Shown one piece after another: positions 7,303 to 16,852 of a DNA stretch of 64,000 bases. The position numbers and the translations under genes were made by a program. Position 1 is the first letter of the stretch; each line of letters opens with the position of its first letter. The DNA is taken from positions 591,001-655,000 of the forward strand of contig NZ_CM001240.1 in NCBI RefSeq assembly GCF_000230835.1. The letters run 5' to 3'. A model generated the notes under the pieces. It searched no databases. It was not told where the DNA came from and saw nothing but the letters and a program-made list of their open reading frames with translations. Source of the DNA: Clostridium sp. DL-VIII (GTDB taxonomy: Bacteria; Bacillota; Clostridia; Clostridiales; Clostridiaceae).

Positions 7303-9087
7303 TTGAAGATGGAAGACAAATTGACTGTTAGATTTAAACCATTCAAAGATGAACTGCTTACTAGTTACTTGGTAAGGCTTTCGAAAAATAATGGGGTAGA
7401 TTTATTACGCTTATTAAATAGTATAAAAGAAAAAAATGACGACTATATACAATTAAGTGAATTAAGTGTTATTGATAAAGTTCCGTTTAAGCATATAAAT
7501 TATGATTCACTTGAAAAGCTATTAGGATTTAGAATAGATTTTTTATTGACTAATACTTTTTATAATATTATTGAAAAGTTTGGAGATAGCAGTGAAGTTG
7601 AAAGAGCCAGATTTATTTCAGGAGTTATACGAAAGGATTTCTATTATTGTCCTAAATGTCTAGAAGAAAAGATGTACTATAGATTAATGTGGAAAATTGA
7701 AGGGATAACAAATTGTGCTAAACATAAATGTAAACTTCTAAATAAATGCCCACATTGTAATCATAAGATTAGGTATGAGGAAATAGCTTGTTTGGGAATA
7801 TGTAGTAATTGTGGAGGAAAACTTTCTGGAGATATCGAAAAGGATACAGAAAATGTTAACTATTCCTTATATGAAACTTATTTGTATGAGAGTTGGAATA
7901 AGTTGATGTATAGTAACTATAACAAAATAAAATCACAGGAAATAGCCTATAAAATTTTATACATTTTAAATAAGAAAAGAAGTATTTTTGATAAAGATTT
8001 ACTTAATAATTTAAACAAAGAAAAATATTTTTTACAAATGATTTTACAATATGCAAGAGGAACAACTATAAATAAAAAAACATTACATATATCAAATATT
8101 ATTAATATATTATTTGAAAATAAAATTAGCATTGACGATTTTTTGAATTTGCAAGTACCTAAAGAATTTGTAGCTTCAGTTAAAGAGAAAAAACAAAATA
8201 AATTAGAGAGAACTAGTTGTATGGCACCATGGTGCAAAAATTATAAAGTTAGCGGAGGATTAGTTAAAACTAATACGACTTATAGAAAATTAGTAAATAA
8301 CAGTGCTTTATTATATTATATGTACTGTCCAGAGTGTGGTTGTGAATATGCGTATGATGAAAATGGATATTTAGTTGAAAGAACATCTTTTATTGATGGA
8401 TTTAATCGCTTAAATAATACATGGAATAACAACATATCATTAGAAAATCTTGCGTATATAAATAGCATGACAGAGGATAAGATAAAGAGAGTTTTAGCAT
8501 ATTTTAATACTAGAGGCATGTATTTGAAAGATGAAAAGACAATTGTTCTAGAAGAAAAAATGATAAATTTATTTATTAAAGAGATAGAAATGGGAAGTAA
8601 TTTAAATAAAATAAAAAAATTAAAATGCTGGAGAGGTTATAGAGAATTTTTATTATATAGATTTCATAAAGAAGTAATGCTAGAACTTAATATGAAAAAG
8701 GTTGTACGTAATAAAATAGTTAATACAGAAAATAAAAGACAAAAGGTTATTAATATATTAGAAGAATTATTAAAAGGTGATATACCAATTACCTTAAATA
8801 AAGTTTGTAGTAAATTAAATATTTATCCTGAAACAATTAGGTATTGGAAATGCAATAAGTTAATTGCTGATTACAAAATTAAGCAAAAGGATAATTATCT
8901 ACAAAGAGATAGAATAGTTGTAAAAGAAAAAATAAGACTATTTATTGGAGACAATAAAGATAATGTTATTAGAACAAAAGATTTATATAAATATATAGGA
9001 ATACAAAGAAATGTATTGTGGAGAAAGTATCCTGAAATTACAGCATATATAACTAGTGAGATTAGTAGACATAACAAATTGATGTAG
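7303..9087 (+). CDS. TniQ/TnsD-family target-selection protein 1
   Basis: TniQ/TnsD proteins choose the insertion site. The N-terminal TniQ domain has its zinc ligands at C116-C119, C138-H141, C149-C152 and C167-C170 (CPKC, CAKH, CPHC, CSNC). A second Cys cluster, CMAPWC followed by CPECG about 35 residues later, and a helical C-terminal part with HTH-like repeats mark the long TnsD class (594 residues) that recognises a fixed DNA site. AGGAGG (7291-7296) is six bases before TTG 7303 and twelve before ATG 7309, so TTG is favoured. It follows tnsC by 15 bases. The target site is not identifiable here. Confidence 0.88.
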   Translation: MKMEDKLTVRFKPFKDELLTSYLVRLSKNNGVDLLRLLNSIKEKNDDYIQLSELSVIDKVPFKHINYDSLEKLLGFRIDFLLTNTFYNIIEKFGDSSEVERARFISGVIRKDFYYCPKCLEEKMYYRLMWKIEGITNCAKHKCKLLNKCPHCNHKIRYEEIACLGICSNCGGKLSGDIEKDTENVNYSLYETYLYESWNKLMYSNYNKIKSQEIAYKILYILNKKRSIFDKDLLNNLNKEKYFLQMILQYARGTTINKKTLHISNIINILFENKISIDDFLNLQVPKEFVASVKEKKQNKLERTSCMAPWCKNYKVSGGLVKTNTTYRKLVNNSALLYYMYCPECGCEYAYDENGYLVERTSFIDGFNRLNNTWNNNISLENLAYINSMTEDKIKRVLAYFNTRGMYLKDEKTIVLEEKMINLFIKEIEMGSNLNKIKKLKCWRGYREFLLYRFHKEVMLELNMKKVVRNKIVNTENKRQKVINILEELLKGDIPITLNKVCSKLNIYPETIRYWKCNKLIADYKIKQKDNYLQRDRIVVKEKIRLFIGDNKDNVIRTKDLYKYIGIQRNVLWRKYPEITAYITSEISRHNKLM

Positions 9088-9148
9088 GAATAACATTTTT
9101 TGCTGATGCATAGTTGGAGAAACCATTTCATTTGAACGGAGGAAGTTT

Positions 9149-11188
9149 ATGGATATAAGGTTACCAATAAGACTAAGTATTGTTGAAGGGGAATCATTTA
9201 GTGGATATATTATAAGATCTGCAAGGGCAATGGGTGTTGATTGCAAGGAATTTTTTAAATATATTATTTATAATTGTAACATACACTATAAATTTAAAGA
9301 TAATATAATAAATGTAGCTTACTCTCAAATAGCCAAGGGTATTGATGTTTTTCCATTTGAGATATTAAAAGAAAACAATATATGTTCTATATTTAATAAA
9401 TCAAAAGAAGAAATTGAAAATGCTACTTTTAAGAATGTATTTGATGTGTTAAATGTAAAGTTGGCTTTAGGCAAAGAACATATTGGAAAGGAGTTAGTTA
9501 AAGATGTAAGGAGATTCTGTCCTCTATGCTTAAAAGAGAATGGCATTTATAAATTAATGTGGCAAATTAAGGATATAAAGATTTGTGACATACATAATAT
9601 AAAATTGGTTAGTTATTGTGGTGTCTGTAATTCTAAGCAAAGATACTTTTCATCATATTTAGGAAATTACATATGCAGTAATTGTCATTCTTTGTTGTGG
9701 GAAAAAGTAAATAGAGATGATTTAAATATTAATAAATTAAATGAACAAATATTAGCATATAATAATTGGAAGTTTTTACTTAAATATAAAAACAAACTAG
9801 TAAAGATAATTCCACATTATAATTTTAATCAATCTCTGGCAATAACAATGTTATATATTGCACAAAATCAAGAGAATACATTTCAAATAGAAAATATAAA
9901 ACAATTTCATGAAAAAACAATTTGTAATATTGTCAAATTTATAAATAATAATGAAATTGGAGAGAAGGTCACTTTAAATGGTGTGAAACGAATAGCAAAT
10001 GATAAAAATATCTTGCTAAAGTCTTTACCTAATATTGAAGTTCCTATATCATATATTCAATCTTTAGTTGAACAAAGGAAGAAGGCTATGGAATTAATGT
10101 GTTTATCACCGTGGTGTGATTTCTTTGGTAAAAACGATAAAATTGAAATACTAGGAAAATGTAATTCAAAAAGTAATGAGTTTGTGAAAAAATTTGTTTG
10201 TACTGAATGTAATATGCGATTTGGGTATAACTTCCGAAAGAATATGTGTGAACCATTTAATAAAACGTTCTTTAATAATATACCTAAAATTAAAGAAATG
10301 ATTTTGAAAGGCAAAATTCAAGGAGAGATTGTTGATACTTTAGGAATAAGTGCATATTTGTATACAAAAATTTTAGCGTATTTACTTTTAAATAATTTAG
10401 TAAATAGTAATGTAGAAACTAATAGTTATATGATTATACCAATAGATATAAAAGATAGATTTAATGTCTTATTTGACAAAAAATGTTTAACGGATAAAAA
10501 GGCTAAGAAAATTTTTGGGTGGAGTTATTTTCAATTCCATTACTATTATTGGTTACCTGAGATACAAAATTTCCTGATCAATAAAGAAAAATATGAGGGA
10601 CTAAGAAGAAGTCAATTTAGACCCCAAAAAAGGAACTGGAAGAAAGTGTTGCTGATAGCTATATATTATTTTTTGAAAAGAGACATAGATATATGCTATA
10701 AAAATACTAATAAATATTTTCAAATTTCACGAGAAATGTTGCTTAGACATAAGTTGGGTGATATTTTCGAAACATCAATGAGATTCCAAGCGAATAAGAA
10801 AAGAATAGAATATAATCTTTACATAATTAAAAAAGTAGCTAATTATTTAGATAAGTTTAAGTTTGAAAACGTACTTCTAAAAGATTTATTTGCTAAAACA
10901 AAAATAAATCGATATCAGCTAACAACAAATTATCCGGATTTAGAAAAATATGTAGTAAGAAAGGTAAAAATACATAATTTAAAAGTTAGAGAACAAGAAA
11001 TAGAACGTTATAAAGTGGAAATAGAAAAGATTTATTTAAAAAGTATAGAAAATGGTGAGTTAGAAACAATTAGAAGTATATCTTTAAAATTAGGGAAAGA
11101 ATATAAATTTATTTCTAGATGCCCTGAATTGAATACTTTTACTAAAGAACTTTTGAAGCGTAATATTAATACGAAAAGTGACAACTAA
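9149..11188 (+). CDS. TniQ/TnsD-family target-selection protein 2
   Basis: This 679-residue protein has the same architecture as its neighbour: TniQ zinc ligands C124-C127, C146-H149, C157-C160 and C176-C179, then CLSPWC and CTEC, then a long helical C-terminus with HTH-like segments. The two proteins differ widely in sequence, so they are not a recent duplication. In known systems with two TniQ/TnsD proteins each may direct a different target (fixed site versus plasmid or guide-RNA route); no Cas genes are seen here. A good SD (GGAGGAAG) precedes the ATG. The last codons overlap the first GTGACAA repeat of the presumed transposon end. Confidence 0.87.
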   Translation: MDIRLPIRLSIVEGESFSGYIIRSARAMGVDCKEFFKYIIYNCNIHYKFKDNIINVAYSQIAKGIDVFPFEILKENNICSIFNKSKEEIENATFKNVFDVLNVKLALGKEHIGKELVKDVRRFCPLCLKENGIYKLMWQIKDIKICDIHNIKLVSYCGVCNSKQRYFSSYLGNYICSNCHSLLWEKVNRDDLNINKLNEQILAYNNWKFLLKYKNKLVKIIPHYNFNQSLAITMLYIAQNQENTFQIENIKQFHEKTICNIVKFINNNEIGEKVTLNGVKRIANDKNILLKSLPNIEVPISYIQSLVEQRKKAMELMCLSPWCDFFGKNDKIEILGKCNSKSNEFVKKFVCTECNMRFGYNFRKNMCEPFNKTFFNNIPKIKEMILKGKIQGEIVDTLGISAYLYTKILAYLLLNNLVNSNVETNSYMIIPIDIKDRFNVLFDKKCLTDKKAKKIFGWSYFQFHYYYWLPEIQNFLINKEKYEGLRRSQFRPQKRNWKKVLLIAIYYFLKRDIDICYKNTNKYFQISREMLLRHKLGDIFETSMRFQANKKRIEYNLYIIKKVANYLDKFKFENVLLKDLFAKTKINRYQLTTNYPDLEKYVVRKVKIHNLKVREQEIERYKVEIEKIYLKSIENGELETIRSISLKLGKEYKFISRCPELNTFTKELLKRNINTKSDN

Positions 11189-11282
11189 TATTATAATGAA
11201 AACGATTTGTGACAAGAGATAGTATATTTTGTGTCAAATGAATATTACAATTCTTATTTTTTTACAACAGTTTTAGTGACAA
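11178..11282. repeat. Presumed TnsB-binding repeats at the tniQ-side transposon end
   Basis: GTGACAA occurs at 11178-11184, 11209-11215 and 11276-11282, with a variant GTGTCAA at 11231-11237. All are in the same orientation and followed by AT-rich spacers. Short repeated TGACA-type boxes of this kind are the TnsB sites at ends of Tn7/CAST elements. The exact terminus (TGT...ACA) and target duplication cannot be fixed, because the partner end is not in the window. Confidence 0.5.
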
Positions 11283-11416
11283 CTGTAATTATAATTCACA
11301 AATTGTAGATTTAGAACAAAATTTGATCATTTGAAAAAAGTTTAATTAAAAATAATATGAGTGGTGATACTATACTTATATGTAGAGTATAGTATGAAAA
11401 AATAGTAGAATTATAT

Positions 11417-11463
11417 AATGGGCTGCTACAAAACTAACAAAGTTAGTTTTGTAGCAGCCCATT
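11417..11463. repeat. 22-bp perfect inverted repeat beside the IS1182 remnant
   Basis: Arms 11417-11438 and 11442-11463 are fully complementary around an AAA loop; the core reads GGCTGCTACAAAACTAAC. A T-run follows on the + strand. It lies 60 bases before the IS1182-type transposase start. It may be the IS left end combined with a terminator that shields the element from outside transcription. Confidence 0.65.
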
Positions 11464-11523
11464 TTTCCTATAAAGATAAAAATGTGAATTCTAAGGAACT
11501 CACATTGATTGTATAATTAAATT

Positions 11524-12546
11524 ATGCTAATAAATAAATTATACATTAAAAATTATAATGAATTTAATGATAATTTTCAACGTATATTACCATTAAATTT
11601 AGAAAACTTAATACCAGAAGATGATTCGGTCCATTTGCTAAGCCACATATTGGAGGAATTAGATTACAGAAAGTTGTATAAGGAGTGCTCTTCCGTTGGA
11701 AGAGAACCGGCAGTGCAACCTAAAATTATGTTTAAAATAATATCTTATGCTTATTCTCAAAATATTTATTCAAGCAGTAAAATGGAAAAATTATTAAAAA
11801 GAGATATGAATTTCAGGTGGTTACTTCAAGGTTATAATAACCCGACCATGCTACAATTAGTAGATTTCGTAAAGACTATCTTTCAAATGAGGTAATTGAA
11901 GATTTATTTTATCAAAAAGTGAATTATTTAGCCATGCAAAATGAAATATTATTTAAAAATGTATTTAATGATGGTACTAAAATCAAGGCGAATGCCAATC
12001 ACTATACCTTTGTTTGGAAAAAAGTTATTTTAAAAAATGAGGAGAAGATGTTTGATAATATTCTTGTTTTCTTACAAATCACTATCTTGAAGAGTTAAAA
12101 AAATTTACTGTTCAAAAAGAAATAGTTACTCTAAAACTGATCCAGATGCAACTTTCATACATATGAAAGTTGATTATATGAGAAATGGTCAATTAAAATC
12201 TGCATATAATGTTCAAAGTGTAGTTGATAGTGAATATATGACAGGTGTCGGAATATTTGATGATAGAAATGATATAGCAACATTAATACCTATGCTTAAC
12301 AATATGGAAGAAAAAATTAGTCGCAAATATCTTAATGTAATTGCAGATTCTGGTTATGAAAGTGAAGAAAATTATATGTATCTAGAATCAAATAAACAAA
12401 TTCCTTATATAAAGCCACAAACTTATGAAAAGTGGAAAAAAAGAAGTTTTAAAAATGATATAAGTAAACGCAAAAATATAAAATATGATGCTGAATCAGA
12501 TTTCTATATTTGTCATAATAATAGAAAATTCGCAAGTGGGTACTAG
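11524..12546 (+). pseudogene. IS1182-family transposase, decayed
   Basis: The N-terminal part (11524-11895) matches the DUF772-type head of IS1182 transposases (EDDSVHLLSHILEELDY, QPKIMFKIISYAYSQN). One base is lost near 11841: the following DNA in the next frame reads PDHATISRFRKDYLSNEVIEDL, as the family requires. The DGTKIKANAN and TFVWKK motifs remain, then an internal deletion removes the middle. The last piece, from about 12130, contains TDPDATFIHMKVDYMRNGQLK and DSGYESEENY. The protein ends early at 12546, so part of the DDE core and the right end are missing. Transposition is not expected. Confidence 0.85.
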
Positions 12547-12678
12547 AACTAAATCGCTAAAAGTGACGGCTAGGTTTGGTGACTAAATTAAAGCTTATAT
12601 GGAAAGAATAAGAAGTGGGGTTCTTTCTCGAGGAACTTCGCTTCTCATATTTTACACGCCTTTTAAAGGAGTGATAAA

Positions 12679-13202
12679 ATGCACCCCAAAATCAAGAAAA
12701 TGATTAATGATCTAGATTGCATGGTTGCAGTAAAGACACAATTAAAAATCGTGTGAATGTAGTTGAAAGCTTTTCTAGATTTTATAACAAGCCACCTGAA
12801 TTATTAGGTGAGCGTGAAATCATTAATTATTTAGAGTATTGCATAAAAACAAAAAAATTATGAAGAGGAACCGTAAATACTATAAATAGTATGTTGGAAT
12901 TTTTTTATGCTGTAACATTAGAACGGTCTTGGAATGATTTAAGAATACCAAGACTTAGGTATGATAGACATCTGCCTTCTTATTTAACAAAAGAAGAAGT
13001 AAATAGATTATTTGAATCTACAAGTTATTTAAAACATAAAGCAATACTTATGACTATATATTCTGGCGGCTTACGTGTTAGCGAAGTTGTTAATATCAGA
13101 ATATCTGATAATATGAGTAAAGAGATGAAAATTAGAATAAGAAATGGCAAACGAGACAAAGAACGATTCACTATAAAGAGTCCATTAGACACATTTGGGT
13201 AA
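12679..13202 (+). pseudogene. Tyrosine recombinase/integrase of an IS91-type element, decayed
   Basis: AAAGGAG and ATG 12679 begin a reading frame that stops after 23 codons. The expected continuation (RVNVVESFSRFYNKPPELLG, then NYLEYC) is found in another frame, followed by a stop (12861-12863). From 12891 the frame runs SMLEFFYAVTLERSWNDLRI and YSGGLRVSEVVNI, with the first Arg of the catalytic set. The C-terminal half, with the HxxR and Tyr residues, is absent. Integrases of this type commonly sit directly before IS91-family transposases, and a fragment of one follows in the same frame. Confidence 0.75.
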
Positions 13203-13478
13203 ATTATAAATTCACTTCAAGATATTATAGTTTTACATGGTGATGCCTATATTAGATCAAAAAGTTTACCGTTAAATATTTTAAAGGTACTATATTCAAT
13301 TAAGGATTGTCGAACGGCTGTGCTTGGCGGCCGTGTATATGAGCGTGATGAATGTGGTCAAACCAGAATTTCATATAACTCATGTAGAAATAGACATTAT
13401 CCAAAGTGTCAGGCTTATGCAAAAAAGATGTGGATTTATGCGAGGAATAAGGCATTATTGCCAACTCATTTTGTGTAG
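13203..13478 (+). pseudogene. IS91-family transposase zinc-binding domain, fragment
   Basis: In frame with the upstream integrase remnant, but after a TAA stop, the DNA encodes LQDIIVLHGDAY, then LPLNILKVLYSIKDCRTAVL, and the zinc-finger region (DECGQTRISYNSCRNRHYPKC). This is the N-terminal transposase zinc-binding domain of IS91-type elements, with one zinc ligand changed to Tyr. It stops after THFV at 13478. Nothing of the catalytic Tyr domain remains. Confidence 0.75.
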
Positions 13479-13600
13479 CAAATAACAAAGTGTTCTTTGA
13501 AAATTGAATAGTATTTAATTTACAATTTATGTTATAATTTATTAATAATCGTATTGCAATGTGAGGAAGATAACGAGTAATTTGAGAGGTAGGTATAGAC

Positions 13601-14101
13601 ATGAATAAAAAGAAATATGCTGTCATTTTAATATTTGTATCCCTATTGTTAATTGGATGCTCTAAAAACTCTATGACTTCGATTTATGACAATTATATGA
13701 CTTCAATTTATGATGATAATGAAAAAATTTCAAGTACCACAAATAGTTATAGTCTTAACGGTATAGAACAAAGTATTAATGGGCAACAGTTTAGAGCCAA
13801 CATAAAAAGAATAGAAGGAATGGATACCCTTTGGACTTATGAATCTGACGAAGATAGAGAATTAGATATGACATATCTAATAAGTGTAACAAGTGGAAAG
13901 TTAAAATTAGTATTAATTTCACCAGATAATTCTGTTACGAATATTATAGAAAGAACTAACCAGTTAAATATGAGTAATTATGACATAAATACTTTACACA
14001 TTAAGAAAGGTCTTAATAGGATAAAATTAGTGGCGGGTAAAGATACTAGTGCGCAATTAGATATAACAATTCCTGATGGCAAATTAAAGAAGCTAGGTTA
14101 G
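13601..14101 (+). CDS. Small lipoprotein of unknown function
   Basis: The 166-residue product starts with a lipoprotein signal (basic MNKKK, hydrophobic stretch, lipobox LLIGC with Cys at about 20), so it should be acylated and anchored outside the membrane. Directly after the Cys there is a tandem duplication: MTSIYDNY then MTSIYDDN. The remaining 130 residues are probably beta-rich and match no family I recognise. A TATAAT box at 13533-13538 may be its -10 element. It is flanked by IS debris upstream and about 690 non-coding bases downstream. Confidence 0.6.
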   Translation: MNKKKYAVILIFVSLLLIGCSKNSMTSIYDNYMTSIYDDNEKISSTTNSYSLNGIEQSINGQQFRANIKRIEGMDTLWTYESDEDRELDMTYLISVTSGKLKLVLISPDNSVTNIIERTNQLNMSNYDINTLHIKKGLNRIKLVAGKDTSAQLDITIPDGKLKKLG

Positions 14102-14789
14102 TAAACTTTAACTTCGTCAAATAGATTAAAGGAACAATCACTTAAATTATGAATCAATAAAAATAAATAGCAAATTGTAAAATCGTATTATTCAAGAGTG
14201 GTATGCTCCCTTTATGGTAGACAGATTAAAAAAATAAAAATTAGAGTTGCTATATCAGATAATGGAATTATAAAAGTTTATAATGAATTATATATAATGA
14301 AGTTAAATCCAATATTGTTAATTATTTAAATATTATTACAAATGGCTTGCTTGTATAAAAAATTATAAAATCAATTTATAGCTTTTAGGTATTTGCAAGA
14401 ATTATTTGGATCAAACTTTATTTAAAATCAACAACAATCCATTTAGGATTAGAACATTTACAATGTTTAGTTATTATAAAGCTTTGTTCAGTCGACCTTC
14501 GAAGAAGATTTAGAGTTGAGCTCAGCCTTTAATTTCATTTCTCCATTTCTTAGTCATATGAATGATTACAATGTATGGTATTTTCCCTAACGACTTATCA
14601 TTAGGGAAAACATGGTTACTTTTAGTGAATTTCCCAAGTTGATTATTATAACGTTCCATTACATTTATTTTATACATTATTTTTCTTCTAGATTATACAA
14701 TATTAAATACTTTTAGATACTTACTTAGAAATTGCCTTTATAGGGTATAGGCTTTTTAATATATGACACGGTTGCTTGTATTACCATTC
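14102..14789. other. Non-coding gap with one hairpin
   Basis: No gene is supported; stops are frequent in all frames. The only clear structure is a 10-bp inverted repeat, TTTTCCCTAA (14581-14590) and TTAGGGAAAA (14601-14610). It has no U-run typical of a terminator on either strand. The segment probably contains decayed mobile DNA. Confidence 0.4.
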
Positions 14790-15545
14790 CTAAAGCAAGT
14801 GTCCACCAGACACTTCGATATCTTGGGCTGTGACCCATCCGAAATCATCGGATAGTAAGTTCACAATGACCTTGGCAAGATCTTCAGGTTGGCCTATTCG
14901 GCCGAATACAGATTGCTCAGCTAGCGGCTTAATGAATTCAGGATGTTTATCGAAGGCTCCATCGCCAAAATTGCTGAGAGTAGGACCAGGAGAAACCGCA
15001 TTGACACGAATTTTGCGCGGCGCAAGTTCTTTGGCGATATAGCGAGTCCAAGATGACAACGCTGCTTTTAACGAGCCGTAGACTGAATAACCAGGAAATG
15101 ATTGGTTCTTGGATGAGCTCGAGGTATTTACAATGGCTCCAGCATCTTCCATGAATTGCATAAGGTGTTGCGTTAAGAAAACGGGGCCTTTGAAGTTCGT
15201 ATTAAGAATTTTGTCAAAATATTCTTCGCTCATCTCCGAGAACATCATTGGGCCACCTACACCGCCATTGTTTACTAAGTAATCAAAAGTCGTTCTATTC
15301 CAAATTTCTTTGAGATTCATCTTCACTTCTTGAACGAAGCCTTCGAATGTTGATCTTTGAGTCAGATCCAGCTTCAGTGCTACAGCCTGAACTCCATTAT
15401 TTTTTTCAATTTCCTTAACAATGTCTTCTGCTCTATCTTTATAGGAATTGTATGTGAGGATGACACTAATTCCGCGTTTGCCAAGTTCAAGCGCAGTTGC
15501 TTTTCCAATGCCATTACTTCCACCTGTTACAATTGCAATTTTCAT
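14790..15545 (-). CDS. SDR-family NAD(P)-dependent oxidoreductase
   Basis: Classical short-chain dehydrogenase of 251 residues: nucleotide-binding TGGSNGIG (8-15), NNGG where NNAG is usual, catalytic Ser in NTSSSSKN, and the YGSLK version of YxxxK. The substrate is not predictable. The gene is divergent from an AraC_N-type regulator 219 bases away, a common pairing for oxidoreductases induced by reactive small molecules. The DNA is visibly richer in GC than most of the window (codons such as CGG, GCG), suggesting import from another Firmicute. A second SDR with similar architecture is at 35,065. Confidence 0.85.
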   Translation of the reverse strand: MKIAIVTGGSNGIGKATALELGKRGISVILTYNSYKDRAEDIVKEIEKNNGVQAVALKLDLTQRSTFEGFVQEVKMNLKEIWNRTTFDYLVNNGGVGGPMMFSEMSEEYFDKILNTNFKGPVFLTQHLMQFMEDAGAIVNTSSSSKNQSFPGYSVYGSLKAALSSWTRYIAKELAPRKIRVNAVSPGPTLSNFGDGAFDKHPEFIKPLAEQSVFGRIGQPEDLAKVIVNLLSDDFGWVTAQDIEVSGGHLL

Positions 15546-15635
15546 AATAAAATCCTCCTTGTTTTGTTGCTTAAATTTGATTCTATTTTATTCGTTTCTG
15601 CTGAAATAAACTAGATCTAATGGTACCATTTTATT

Positions 15636-15708
15636 GCCTAAAAGTATCACTAGTGATAAAAATCATTTGAATTACTCTGTATTTTTATCTTTTAAAGAGC
15701 CTAAAAGT
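15636..15708. promoter_or_regulatory. Direct repeat between divergent SDR and AraC genes
   Basis: GCCTAAAAGT occurs at 15636-15645 and 15699-15708, 63 bases apart (about six helical turns). Paired direct repeats at this phasing are typical of AraC-family operators. Binding by the adjacent regulator is inference. Confidence 0.45.
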
Positions 15709-15764
15709 GCCCTGGCGTTAGGAATTGTGTTGAAAAGCACGAAGTCATGTGATAGAATACGTGT

Positions 15765-16652
15765 ATGAATAAAGTTTTAGATGAAATTATAGATTTAATG
15801 AAAAGAGCAGGCACCCGACCAATAGAAACCGAAGTACCTGGGTTAAGCATGATTAAGGGAGACGTTCCAACACATCAGCTCGCAGCACTCTACAAGCCTA
15901 TGATTGGTTTTACGATTCAAGGAACAAAGATTCTTTTAATTGGTGAACATACTACTACAATGAAAGGACCTTCATATTACGTGTTACCGATACATGTTCC
16001 TGCAACGGCGAGTGTACATCCAGACTGTGATGGGCGTCCTTACATGTCCCTAGGTCTTGAGTTAAACCAGAATGTTCTTCAGAGTTTGTTAAGGGATATT
16101 CCTGAAGATCTAATACCAACTGCTTCTGAGCACTTTGCAGCTTGCAAAATAGACATCGAGCTTATGGAGGCATGGCTGCGATTATTGAGGTTAACAAAAG
16201 CCCCAAGAGACATTCCAGCGCTTGCACCGGCTTATGAACGCGAAATACTTTATCGAGTTCTTATGGGATCGCAAGGGTGGTATCTGAGGCAACTTGGCTT
16301 GAGAGAAAGCAATTTTTCTAAGATTTCTCAAGTTGTAAAATGGCTTCGCGATAACTATACGAAGCCAATTGACATCGGTGAGATTGCATTAAAATATGGT
16401 ATGGCTATAAATACCTTTCACCGTCAATTCAAACGGGCAACGGGTTTAAGCCCGATTCAATTTCAAAAGCAATTAAGGCTTTTGGAGGCTAGAAACCTCA
16501 TGGCATTTGAGGGATATGCAGTAGCTAGTGCTGCATACCAAGTTGGATATCAGAGTCCCTCACAGTTTAATCGAGAGTATTCACGTTTCTTCGGTTCATC
16601 TCCAGCTAGGGACACTGAGAAGTTAAGACGAATTGAAGGTGCAAGGGATTAG
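15765..16652 (+). CDS. AraC-family transcriptional regulator (AraC_N type)
   Basis: The 295-residue protein has an AraC_N ligand/dimer domain over about residues 20-180 (IQGTKILLIGEHTTT, YYVLPIHVPATASV). The C-terminal double HTH spans about 195-290, including AINTFHRQFKRATGLSPIQF and YQVGYQSPSQFNREYSRFF. The start at 15765 is the only ATG before the conserved region. It is divergent from the SDR gene, with a direct repeat between the two, so it probably activates that gene and itself. GC content is raised as in the SDR, so the pair was probably acquired together. A terminator follows at 16739. Confidence 0.85.
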   Translation: MNKVLDEIIDLMKRAGTRPIETEVPGLSMIKGDVPTHQLAALYKPMIGFTIQGTKILLIGEHTTTMKGPSYYVLPIHVPATASVHPDCDGRPYMSLGLELNQNVLQSLLRDIPEDLIPTASEHFAACKIDIELMEAWLRLLRLTKAPRDIPALAPAYEREILYRVLMGSQGWYLRQLGLRESNFSKISQVVKWLRDNYTKPIDIGEIALKYGMAINTFHRQFKRATGLSPIQFQKQLRLLEARNLMAFEGYAVASAAYQVGYQSPSQFNREYSRFFGSSPARDTEKLRRIEGARD

Positions 16653-16738
16653 CAATTAGTAAGTCGCTTATATCAAAGTAATTTAATGTGGGATTAAATA
16701 ATAAGGTTTGTTTGAAAATTAATTATGTATAGATAGAT

Positions 16739-16787
16739 AAGACATGGAGTGATATAAGAATATCTTATTACTCTATGTCTTATTTTT
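16739..16787 (+). terminator. Intrinsic terminator after the AraC gene
   Basis: AAGACATGGAGT pairs with ACTCTATGTCTT through a long imperfect stem (16739-16781), followed by ATTTTT. Confidence 0.7.
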
Positions 16788-16852
16788 GAATTTAAAATAG
16801 TTTATTGCAGTAATCTAAATTAGAGATAGAATATTTCTGTGTGGCATTATTA

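Noticed and set aside
13300-13626. Minus-strand open frame over the IS91 fragment
   Set aside because: Antisense to recognisable transposase sequence; no SD.
14581-14610. TTTTCCCTAA/TTAGGGAAAA hairpin as a terminator
   Set aside because: No U-run follows on either strand and no gene ends close by.
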